64,000 nucleotides of DNA from Sphaerolaimus hirsutus (taxonomy: Eukaryota; Nematoda; Chromadorea; Monhysterida; Sphaerolaimidae). The DNA is taken from positions 20,311,206 to 20,375,205 of the forward strand of contig OZ038453.1 of assembly GCA_964036195.1 (NCBI GenBank), written 5' to 3'. A program made the position numbers and the translations under genes. The notes below the pieces were generated by a model. It ran no database searches, was not told where the DNA came from, and saw only the letters and a program-made list of their open reading frames with translations. Shown here piece after piece: positions 12,701 through 24,700 of this stretch. How positions within the stretch are numbered: the first letter of the stretch is position 1; each line of letters starts with the position of its first letter.

Positions 12701-15700
12701 GCTAATTTTATCGGGATTGGGATCTTCAAAATTCTGGACTGGTGCTTCGGAATCGGGATCCCTTTCGAACCCTAGTGCCATGTTTGTATCTTTTGACATC
12801 TTTAATTGACATGTACACTGCAAACAAGGACTTATCCAGGGGGTGGGGCTGCAGCCCCCCCCCCTTTTAGGGTTCAAGCGGGATTGACTTTTCGGGATCG
12901 GGATCGGGATTCACTTTTTGAGATTTCGGGATCGGGATTAGGGTTTCGGGATCGGGATTGGTATTTTGAGATTTCGGGATCGGGATTGGCCGGGATTGGG
13001 GTCACGGGATCGGGATTGGGATTGGCATTTTTTCGGGATCGGGATTGGGGTCTAGGGATAGAGATTTTCGTCACTGTTCTGGCATTCACAGTTGTTCATA
13101 AAGGTCTCAAAACACTGTTGGATGCCAGAAAAGGGACATAAAATGGACGCTGGGGGTTTGCGTTCACATTTTTGCATGCAAAAATGTCATTTTTTTACTT
13201 TTTATAATTTCCACTATTTTTTCCGGGATCAGGATCCCGGACTTCGGAGATTCTCGGGATCGGGATCGGGATTTGAAAGTTTTCGGGATCGGGATCGGGA
13301 TTGGTATTTTTGGATTTCGGGATCGGGATCGGGATTGGGGTTTCGGGATCGGGATCGGGACTGCTAAATCCCGGAATTTCACGGGATCCGGGATCGGGAT
13401 CGGGATCCCGTTTGAACCCTACCCTCTTCCCGGGCGAGACATATAAAAGTTGCTGAAAATGCAACTTTTAGTACAACTTTTAAAGGTGTACTGTAAAAAA
13501 TTTGTACTCACAATTTTCTTTTAAATAGATTAAATGGCCGGGTTGTCACTAGAGATGTACGTATATTTTCATACATATAAGCGATTTTTGGCGCCAGTGC
13601 CAATGCCAATGGCGCCATGGCGTGGCGCCTATGAATGGCGCCAGCGTCATGACGCCATTCCGCCACTACACAGGAAAATACAAAGGGGCTGAGCTAGGGT
13701 TGGAAAAAAACGTTTTTTAACTCGATGTTTTTTTTAAAAAACAACGTTTTTTTAATAAAAATCATTTTTTTTAAAAGCTCCCAGATATGACCTTGTGTCA
13801 ACATTTATAAGTATATCAGACAGTGGCAATACTCTGTGATGTTATATATGACCATATAATGTCTGTTGAGCCATGGGATAGCATATTATAAGTGGTGATT
13901 TGTGTCAAAAATATCCATTTTTTGTTGATACGTTCGTATATCGCCTTATAGTCGAATGTTCGTGACTTCAGGTAAAGTTTGGCACGGAATAGTGATGAAA
14001 CAATGTTATAAAAGGAGGTTGTTACTTTGGGAGTGAAGTTACACACTGTGGAGGTACATGGAAGCACATTACCTCAATATTATATACTACACCGACATAT
14101 GACGGCTTATTAACCCATGGTAGCATGTAAATATAAATGGATACTTTGATACTAAAAATGCCACAAAACCAATGAAAACAACCACCAATGTCAATTTGTG
14201 TGTGAAATTGCGCGCTTGCGCGCAAAAATTTGCAAAATACCTAGTGCTTAGTACTAAAAATTTACTAAAAATTTCGGACGTCATGTTTTTTTAAAGGTTT
14301 CTTTTAAATAAAAAACGTTTTGAAAAAAACATCGGCCAACCCTAGGCTGAGTCCCCCGCCCGCCCCCCGTTCGCCGGGCTCCGTAAACAAGCAGCCCCCC
14401 ACTCCAAAATCCTGGATACGTCCCTGACAGCAAATGTCAACTGGTTCCGTTCCCAATTCAAAGCTCGCGTTTGGGCGTCGATCGTCGGCTCGTCAGCAAG
14501 TTTTGAATCGGGACCGGCACCAGTTGACATTTGGTGTCAATGTCAACTAGCGTGTGTGGGGCCTTGATATTTAGTGAACCCATTGATTGTACTGATTGTT
14601 AAAATATATTTAAAAAAACTAGGTAAATAACATGATCAAATTTTTAGAAGTATTATCATTTCCTCTAAATGAAGGGTGTGCTTCTAAAAGTACCGATCTA
14701 CAAAAAAAACGATTTTGAGATAATCGCGATTGGATGTTTGGAGTATGCAATACCCATACATGAGTATCAGGTATAGGTATTTGGGGTATGGGTATTTTGG
14801 TACTATTGTTGGGTATCCACATGAATGGATATAATTGTTGATAATACGCATAACACTAGCTATATAAAATGTTGTAATAGTGATAGCCTTAATTTACTGT
14901 AGATCGGTAGTTTTATAGGCACAATTGGGAAACTTTATTGTGCAAATATTGTGCAAATAAAAGTACCGATCTACATCCAGATCGGTACTTCAAGAATTAC
15001 CAAAAAAAATTGTGCATTTGAATGTACCGATCTAACATCTGTACTTTCAGAAGCACAAATTATTTCATTGTAGATCGGTACTTTTATCAGTTCAAAAAAG
15101 CACAAAATAAGTTTGTGCTCTGAAAAAGGCCGATCTGATATCGGTACTTTCAGAAGCACAAAAAAATAATGTGCAGATGGGTACTTTTAAAAGAACAATT
15201 TTGGACAAAATGTGTAGATCAGTACTTTGTAAGATACAAAAGCTGAAAAAGCTTGTAGATCGGTACATTTCGGTAATTAAATTAAATTTCGGTAATTGTA
15301 TTTTGCCATTTTTTTGACATTTTACGACCCCCATATCTCAGAATTTATTTTCACACCTTCCCACTTTTTTTAAAAATTTTTGAAGCGCTTTCCTATGGGG
15401 ACCCCAAAAATGGTCCCAACTCAAAATTGAAAAATTTGTAGATCGGTACTTTTAGAAGCACACCCTTCAAATGGAGCTCAATAAAGAAACTCTGCAATTT
15501 CCAGCCGGAAACTTCAGCGAACACTAGAAGCCCACAGGAATATGAAACCATAGTAAAAACTACAGTCGCTCTAGCCGCCGCCAGAGCTAATGCGGCGGCA
15601 TATGAAAGTTGGAATGAAGCCAGTTCTGGGGACGCCTGGCTGCGCTGGGCCAGGGCCAATTTGCATCGATTCAAGGATTTGTGTGAGTTTTTTTTAAACT

Positions 15701-18700
15701 GTGTTTTTAGACTTGGTGTATATATAGATTTTGCTGTTCGATGTTGTATTTATATCAAGGTGTTTGTTATATGTATTTTTTTGTATCCCCCAGCCCCAAG
15801 TTTATAGTTTTTAGTCAACGTTTTTTAAGACCCGTTATTTTCTGAAGAACAACATCTTGTAAATAACTGTTCTTTTTTAAAAAACTACAATATGTGGTTA
15901 TGACGAGTGAACATGTAAAGGTAAATACATCAAACAAATGGTACTTTGTGATGTTGTTGCACATAGCCATACAATCGCTTGCAATAACACTAGCAAAACA
16001 GATCCATTCACCCCCAAAAACCCTCCCCCAAACACACCAACCACTCAGACGTCACGGACACGTTTTTCGACGGCCTGCGCGCGCAGCTGCACCCAGTAAA
16101 CGCCTATTCCACTGGCGCCGGCGCCAGCGTGAGCGCCACAAGGGCGCCAGTGAAACGGGCCTACACTGAACAGGATATACAGATGCTGCAGGTGTGTCGG
16201 TTTTGGTGTTGGAGGTGTGAGTTTGTGAGAATGTGTGGAAAGTGAAGTTGTGGGTGATGGGTATGTGGCGAGTTTGGAAAGTAGATCGGTGAATATATCA
16301 GCAAAATTTGAAAGAAAATGAAAAAAGTGTCTGAAAATGGGTTTAAAAAGTTAAAAGTAAATAGGTATATATTGAGGTAAATACATACACCCCAAAAAGT
16401 AATTGTGAAGGTTCAAATAGGCAAAAAGATCACAAATAATTTTTTTTTGATCCCGAAGATGATTCGAACACATCCCACTTTCTTCACACTTACTCAATCA
16501 CTTAATTTCAGGTGCCCTTGGACGCGGGCTGGCGCCGCGAAGTGTCTATCAGGAAAACTCAAGGCGATACTTCTAATCCAAGGTCGAAAAAGGGTGACGT
16601 GTATTACAGGCCGCCCGCTTGTCTGCCTGGAGCGAAGAAACTTCGCAGTACGGTGGATGTTGGAAAGTGGAGTTAGTTTGCGTTTTTGAAACTTGACCGC
16701 AGTTTAGACACTTTGACACTTGGCATGGCCGGAGTTTTTTCAAATGTTTTTTAAACAACGTTTTTAAATAAAAAAGGATAACATCGAAACTAGGGTTGGC
16801 CGATGTTTTTTTAAACGTTTTTTTTTTAAAAAACATGACGTCCGAAATGTTGTTTTTTTTTAAAAACATCGGCCGAAATTTTTAGTACTAAGCACTAGGT
16901 ATTTTGCAAAATTTTTGCGCGCAAGCGCGCAATTTCACACACAAATTGACATTGGTGGTTGTTTTCATTGGTTTTGTGGCATTTTTAGTACCAAAGTATC
17001 CATTTCTATGTGCTACCATGGGTTAATAAGCCGTCATATGTTGCTGTACTATATAATATTGAGGTAATGTGCTTCCATGTACCTCCACAGTGTGTAACTT
17101 CACTCCCAAAGTAACAACCTCCTTTTATAACCTTGTTTCATCACTATTCCGTGCCAAACTTTACCTGAAGTCACAAACATTCGACTATAAGGCGATATAC
17201 AAACGATATGTCGACGAAAAATGTATATTTTTGACACAAATCACCACTTATAATGCTATCCCATGGCTCCACAGCCATTATATGGTCATATATAACATCA
17301 CAGAGTATTGCCACTCTCTGATATACCTATATATGTTGACACAAGGTCATATCTGGGAACTTTAAAAAAAAACAACGTTTTTATTAAAAAAACGTTGTTT
17401 TTTTAAAAAACATCGAGTTAAAAAAACGTTTTTTTCCAACCCTAATCGAAACCGTTTTTTTAAATATTCCAGACGTTTTTTCGGTTAAATCGGTTCCCTT
17501 TGAACCATATGTATACTCGGCGGTCATCCCATTTAGTATGGAAATCTACCATAACCAGTTGAATAAAAACACCTTAACCCATCGGAATAATGAACCAAAA
17601 ATTATAGTTTTTTCATCATAATATATCGTTTTTACTATTTAAAAATTAAAAACGCAATTTATCACAGGATTTTATTCATTAAATTATGGTAGAATTCTGC
17701 ACATACTTTGCGGTCCGCCTAAGTAGAAACTCAATTTACAAAACAACCCCCTTATTTTACAGTGGCTGAACATCCCGACTGCGGGCTGGAGCTAAATGTC
17801 AACTTTTCTTTCAATGATAACGTCCGCACCGGGCACAGAAATGAGAATGTTCATATTGCTGGGGCTCATGGTGTTAGTGCCCATAAATCCTAGTGATTTT
17901 GTGTTTTTGTAAATGTTTTTTTTGTTTTTCAATTTTTTTGGGGAAGTATTTTTGATGTGGGTTTGTTTTGGTATCGGCGCCTGGTAGGCGCAATTTTTTC
18001 TAGTTTTTTTTTGCATTTCTTTGTTAGCTTTGGCAAATAGGTTTCATCTGTAGAATTGTGATATACCGAGTGGGGTGCATATAAATACTTTGCACAGAAT
18101 CCTACCATGAATAATGAATAAAATATTGTGATAAATTTCGTAATTTATTATTCCATAGTGGAAACGAAATATTATGATGAAAAAACTGCATAAATTTCTG
18201 GTTCATTATTCAGATGGGTTACAGTAGGTTTCCATATATACTAAGTGTGATGTACTTTTTTATTTTGTTGTGCTCTTGCAATGGATTTCTCGGATTTTCA
18301 CGTGTGCAAAAGTTTCAAAGGGGTTTTTTAATGCCGGAAGTACTTAAGTAAATTCTGAAAATCCAACGCAAAGAGTTCCAGTGCGGGGATTCCACAATCG
18401 GATCGCAAAAATAGTTTTTTTTCCATGTACTACAGTATTGGAAATGATCAAAATTCATTTTCTAAACGTTTTCTGCGAGAACAAGTCTTTTTGAATTTAC
18501 TGTTTACGAATATGCTTGTTAATTTTGTTCACACTTACTTAGAATGGTTGGAATGTTGAATCTATTTACGTTTACCTAGATTTCTTCCTGAAAATCAACG
18601 TGTGCCACCCCCGAAACCCTGAAAAATGTTAGAAAAGAGGTTTTATGGTTTAACATTTTGCAGAGCATTTACATGACGTTTGACATTTTACAGGGTGTTT

Positions 18701-21700
18701 TAGAAGGCATGGAGTGGCCCCTGGTGCCATTTGACGCTGTAAATATGTGTATACTTTACAGACTTTTGTCTCGAAAATCGACACTTCGTTTGGACCCAAT
18801 TCCGCATGTCTACATGTTACAGAAATTCTAAATGATAAAATTATTGGCCGAAAAGTGCTTTTTGAGGTTATCTGAAACAGTCCCCGAAAAAGCAACTACC
18901 GACCACAAATTTGTTGTTTGTCAAAGTAATTATGTTGTTTCTGACAGACTGCGGGATTGGATTTTTTCTATAAAAAATTTCTAGGCTGATTTTACAGTAG
19001 AAATGTAAAAGTTAAAAATGTAAATATTTAGATACTTGTCAGAGTTGTTTTCGCGTTTCTTAATTCATATCGAATTGTAACAAACTTTTTGTATATGCTA
19101 CATTTTTTCCTGGTCATCAACAGTAATTTTTTGTGATTTCACATTGCTCGGTATTTCGGTGATCATTTACTTTCGTCGCTTATATAATAGCTATCGAGTT
19201 TTTATATGATTAAAAAATATATACTTGTCGTATTACTTATCCTCATAAATGTTTGGTTATCAAATGTACAAATGCATAAATTCATTCAAATGTCTGCATT
19301 ACACAATACCTTATTCAGATTCGTACCAAACTAAACTAAAACGCCCGCATTTACTCCCACTAAACATCTCAGCTCTCCCTCTAGACATCTCCAATCCGCA
19401 CAAAGATGTCTGACGAGATTCTCGAAGATGGAGTGGGCCACACGGAGTCGGTGGAGACGTCTTTCAATGTGGGGGATGAAAATGGGGATGCGGGGTGCAG
19501 CCAAGTTAGAGGGGGGTGTAATTTGCGCTTTTATTTGGCTTGTCTTTTTGTGGGCCTTTTTATGTGTCTGACCCGCCTTTATCGATGATTATTGTCGCGT
19601 TTTGGGTACATAAATGTGATTTCGCGTTAACTCTAAATGTGTGCCCTTTGGGCTGGCTACACGTTCTTCCGACCAGAGATATATGTTTACATCATTGGGC
19701 TGTTTATAAATAAATGTGGAAATTCCGATGGATCAAACTTCTACATGCCACAGCTGAAAGCCCGCAATTTCCAATTCCAGGCTCAATTTCATCTTTTTTT
19801 CCAATCCAGAAACCAAGAGAAAAATAGGGCTAATCAAATTCAACCCCTGTTTTAAATTCCCATTCAAATAACACTTCAAACCCCCCACAGGCCGCGAACG
19901 ACCTGAAAACAGATNNNNNNNNNNNNNNNNNNNNNNNNNNNNNNNNNNNNNNNNNNNNNNNNNNNNNNNNNNNNNNNNNNNNNNNNNNNNNNNNNNNNNN
20001 NNNNNNNNNNNNNNNNNNNNNNNNNNNNNNNNNNNNNNNNNNNNNNNNNNNNNNNNNNNNNNNNNNNNNNNNNNNNNNNNNNNNNNNNNNNNNNNNNNNN
20101 NNNNNNNNNNNNNNAAATCACCACTTATAATGCTATCCCATGGCTCCACATACATTATATGGTCATAACATCACAGGGTATTGCCACTGTCTGATATACC
20201 GATATATGTTGACACAAGGTCATATCAAAAAAAACATCGAGTTAAAAAAAAACGTTTTTTTCCAACCCTATTTGGGGTATGGGTATTTTGGTACTATTGT
20301 TGGGTATCCACATGAATGGATATAATTGTTGATAATACGCATAACACTAGTTATATAAAATGTTGTAATAGTGATAGCCTTAATTTACTGTAGATTGGTA
20401 GTTTTATAGGCACAATTGGGAAACTTTATTGTGCAAATAAAAGTTCCGATCTACATCCAGATCGGTACTTTAAGAATTACCAAAAAAAATTGTGCAGTTG
20501 AATGTACCGATCTAACATCTGTACTTTCAGAAGCACAAATTATTTCATTGTAGATCGGTATTTTTAACAGTTCAAAAAAGCACAAAATAAGTTTGTGCTC
20601 TGAAAAAGGCCGACCCGATCGGTACTTTCAGAAGCACAAAAAATAATGTGCACATAGGTACTTTTAAAAGAACAATTTTGGAAAAAGTGTGTAGATCAGT
20701 ACTTTGTAAGATATAAAAGCTGAAAAAGCTTGTAGATCGGTACAGATCGGTAATTAAGTTAAATTAAATTTCGGTAATTGTATTTTGCCATTTTTTTGGC
20801 ATTTTACGACCCCCATATCTCAGAATTTATTTTCACACCTTCCCAATTTTTGAGAATTTTTTTGAAGCGCTTTGCTATGGGGACCCCAAAAATGGTCCTA
20901 ACTCAAAATTGAAAAATTTGTAGATCGGTACTTTTAGAAGCACACCTAGGGTTGGAAAAAAAACGTTTTTTTTTAACTCGATGTTTTTTTTAAAAAAAAA
21001 ACGTTTTTTTTTTAAAAAAAACGTTTTTTTTTAAAAAGCTCCCAGATATGACCTAGTGTCAACATATATAGGTATATCAGACACTGGCAATACTCTGTGA
21101 TGTTAAATATGACCATATAATGGCTGTGGAGCCAAGGGATAGCATTATAAGTGGTGATTTGTGTCAAAAATATCCATTTTTCGTCGACATATCGTTCGTA
21201 TATCGCCTTATAGTCGAATGTTCGTGACTTCAGGTAAAGTTTGGCACGGAATGGTGATCAAACAAGGTTATAAAAGGAGGTTGTTACTTTGGGAGTGAAG
21301 TTACACACTGTGGAGGTACATGGAAGCACATTACCTCAATATTATATATTACAGCAACATATGTCGGCTTATTCACCCATGGTAGCACAGTGAAATGGAT
21401 GTTTTGATACTAAAAATGCAACAAAACCAATGAAAACAACCACCAATGTCAATTTGTGTGTGAAATTGCGCGCTTGCGCGCAAAAATTTTGCAAAATACC
21501 TAGTGCTTAGTACTAAAAATTTCGGCCGATGTTTTTTTTTAAAAAAAAACATTTCGGGCGTCATGTTTTTTTTTTAAAAAAAACGTTTTTTTAAAAAAAA
21601 AAACGTTTTAAAAAAAACATCGGCCAACCCTAAGCACACCCTTCAAATGGGGCTGAATAAAGAAACTCTGCAACTTCCAGCCGGAAACTTCAGCGAACAC

Positions 21701-24700
21701 TAGAAGCCCACAGGAATATGAAACCATAGTAAAAACTACAGTCGCTCTAGCCGCCGCCAGAGCTAATGCGGCGGCATATGAAAGTTGGAATGAAGCCAGT
21801 TCTGGGGACGCGTGGCTGCGCTGGGCCAGGGCCAATTTGCATAGGTTTAAGGATTTGTGTGAGTTTTTTTTAAGTGTGTTTTTAGACTAGGTGTATATTT
21901 TGATTTTGCTGTTCGATATTGTATTTATATCAAGGTGTTTGTTATATGTATTTTTTGTATCCTCCCAGCCCCAAGTTTATAGTTTTTAGTCAACGTTTTT
22001 TAAGACCCGTTATTTTCTGAAGAACAACGTCTTTAAAATAACTGTTCTTTTAAAAAAAAAAATACAAAATCTGGTTATGACGAGTGAACATGTAAAGGTA
22101 AATACATCAAACAAATGGTACTTTGTGATGCTGTTGCACATAGCCATACAATCGCTTACAATATCACTAGCAAAACAGATCCATTCACCCCCAAAAACCC
22201 TCCCCCAAACACACCAACCACTCAGACGTAACGGACACATTTTTCGACGGCCTTCGCGCTCAACTACACCCTGCAAACGCCTATTCCACTGGCGCCAGCG
22301 CCAGTGTGAGCGCCACGCGCGCGTCAGTGAAACGGGCCTACACTGAACAGGATATACAGATGCTGCAGGTGTGTGGGTTTTGGTGTCGGGTTGGAGTTTG
22401 TGAGAATATGTGGAAAGTGAAGTTGTGGGTGATGGGTTATGTGACAGGTTTGGAAAGCAGATAGGTAAATATATCAGCAAAATATGAAAGAAAATGAAAA
22501 AGGGTGTCTGAAAATGGCTTTAAAAGGTAAAAAGTAAATAGGTATATATTGAGGTAAATACATATTTACACCCCAAAAAGTTATTGTGAAGGTTCAAATG
22601 GGCAAAAAGATCACAAATAATTTTTGCCTGGTTGTACTGCTGCCATGTGCAGTATGAGTGTATGTGTGTAAAGTAGGCAATTTTTTAATTTCTGGGCATT
22701 TCAAAAAGCCCTTTTCAAAAAGGCTGGTCCGAAAGGCCTTGAATGGTCACTTTTCAATCCCTAGTGACAAGTAAACTCCCACTCACAACTTTATTTCCTC
22801 TCTTACCACTCACAACTTTACACACCACTTCCCACTTTCTTCACACTTACTCAATCACTTAACTTCAGGTGCCCTTGGACGCGGGCTGGCGCCGCGAAGT
22901 GTCTATCAGGAAAACTCAAGGCGATACTTCTAATCCAAGGTCGAAAAAGGGTGACGTGTATTACAGGCCGCCCGCTTGTCTGCCTGGAGCGAAGAAACTT
23001 CGGAGTACGGTGGATGTTGGAAAGTGGAGTGAGTTTGCGTTTTTGAAACTTGACCGCAGTTTAGACACTTTGCCACTTGAGGCATCTAGTTCCGAATGTC
23101 GGTAAAGACCAAAGTGTAAAAAAATGAGTTAAGTGCGGATCTGTGATAAGTGCACTTATTTCTTCATGATAGCAAAAGAATTTTTTCAATATCTTATACC
23201 GTTCCTGAGATATATATATGCCGATTTTTAGAAAAAAACAAAAAAAATCATCCGAAACAGGGTATCTCCACCCTCAAATTGGAAAAAATTCACTCGAAAC
23301 AGGGTATCTCCAAAAAGAGCCACCAAAAATTTCACTCGAAACAGGGTATCTCCACCAACGGAAAAAATCATCCGAATTACGGTATAGATTTGAAGCAAAC
23401 AGTCCAAATTCCCATACAAAACAGAAAAAATCATCCGAATTACGGTATAGAATTCCAAACCAGTTTTTGAAAAAAATCATCCGAAACAGGGTATCTCCAA
23501 AAAGTCTTTGTCCGAAACAGGGTATCTCCACTGCTCTGGGTAAGAAATTTGCTCTCAAGTGGGGCCATGGGCCAGCAGAATGGCAGCACAACCGCCCAGG
23601 TGATCCCATGGACTCAGTGGAGATACGCTGTTTCGAGTGATTTTTTTGAAAAAAATCTCTCAAAACAGGGTATCTCCACTGAGTCTGCTGACCTGCTGTC
23701 AATCAAATCATTATAACTCTAGGTATATACGCCGGCCACAGGGTTGTAAATATGGAAAATGTAGAGAAATTTATAAGCTTTTCAAAAAGTTTTGGGCAAG
23801 GGTTCTCATTTGAAAATTGCCCGCTCGGGCCAACGTTGAAGTTTCAAATGCGATTTTGGAAAAACCTCAAATGATGGAGATACCGACATTCGGAACTAGA
23901 AGCCTCACTTGGCATGGCCGGAGTTTTTTCAAATGTTTTTTAAACAACTTTTTTAAAGAAAAAAGGATAATATCGAAACCGTTTTTTTAAAATATTCCAG
24001 ACATTTTTTCGGTTAAATCGGTTCCCTTTGAACCATATCTATACTCGGCGGTCATCCCACTTAGTATGGAAATCTACCATAACCCATTTGAATAAAAACA
24101 CCCATCGGAATAATGAACCAAAAATTATAGTTTTTCATCATAATATTTCGTTTTTACTATTTAATAATTAAAAACGCAATTTATCACAGGATTTTTTCAT
24201 CAAATTATGGTAGGATTCTGCACATACTTTGCGGTCCGCCTAAGTAGAAACTCAATTTACAAAACAACCCCCCTATTTTACAGTGGCTGAACATCCCGAC
24301 TGCGGGCTGGAGCTAAATGTCAACTTTTCTTTCAATGATAACGTCCGCACGGGGCACAGAAATGAGAATGTTCATATTGCTGGGGCTCATGGTGTTAGTG
24401 CCCATAAATCCTAATGATTTTGTGGTTTTTAAAAATGTTTTTTTTGTTTTTCAATTTTTTGGGGAAATTATTTTTGATGTGGGTTTGTTTTGGTATCGGC
24501 GCCTGGTAGGCGCAATTTTTTCCAGTTTTTTTGCATTTCTTTGTTAGCTTTGGCAAATAGGTTTCATCTGTAGAATTGTGATATACCGAGTGGGGTGCAT
24601 ATAAATACTGTGCACAGAATCCCACCATGAATAATGAATAAAATATTGTGATAAATTTCGTAATTTATTATTCCATAGTGAAAACGAAATATTATGATGA

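Larger units (their letters stand above)
12825..14426. mobile_element. hAT-like CAGGGACG-family element carrying two nested elements
   Basis: Starts caaggacttatccagggg and ends cctggatacgtccctg, with ACTGCAAA/ACAGCAAA flanks (7 of 8 match). It holds a CGGGAT-array element (12868-13421) and a TAGGGTTGG element (13695-14344), plus GGCGCC palindromes. Confidence 0.7.
14778..19914 (+). repeat. Duplicated segment, copy A (MBD exons 4-9)
   Basis: From tttggggtatggg to the gap this segment matches 20271-27476 base for base over long stretches, introns included, apart from small differences and four or more element insertions. It may be a tandem duplication or the second haplotype placed in tandem by the assembler. 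Confidence 0.85.

Noticed and set aside
13816-14067. Open frame MLPCTSTVCNFTPKV..., repeated at 17069
   Set aside because: Both lie in the core of the TAGGGTTGG element; the frame is broken in other copies and shows no transposase motif.
22010-22480. 156-aa minus-strand open frame over MBD exon 5B
   Set aside because: Shadow of the plus-strand exon; the Arg/Trp-rich part is the complement of GGCGCC codons.
23250-23690. Possible CRISPR-like array (17-base repeat with spacers)
   Set aside because: Animal context, irregular spacing, degenerate units and transposon ends around it.
23218-23702. Two 140-aa frames on opposite strands with repeated ETGYL/GDTLFR
   Set aside because: Translation of the GAAACAGGGTATCTCC array of a non-coding element; absent from copy A.
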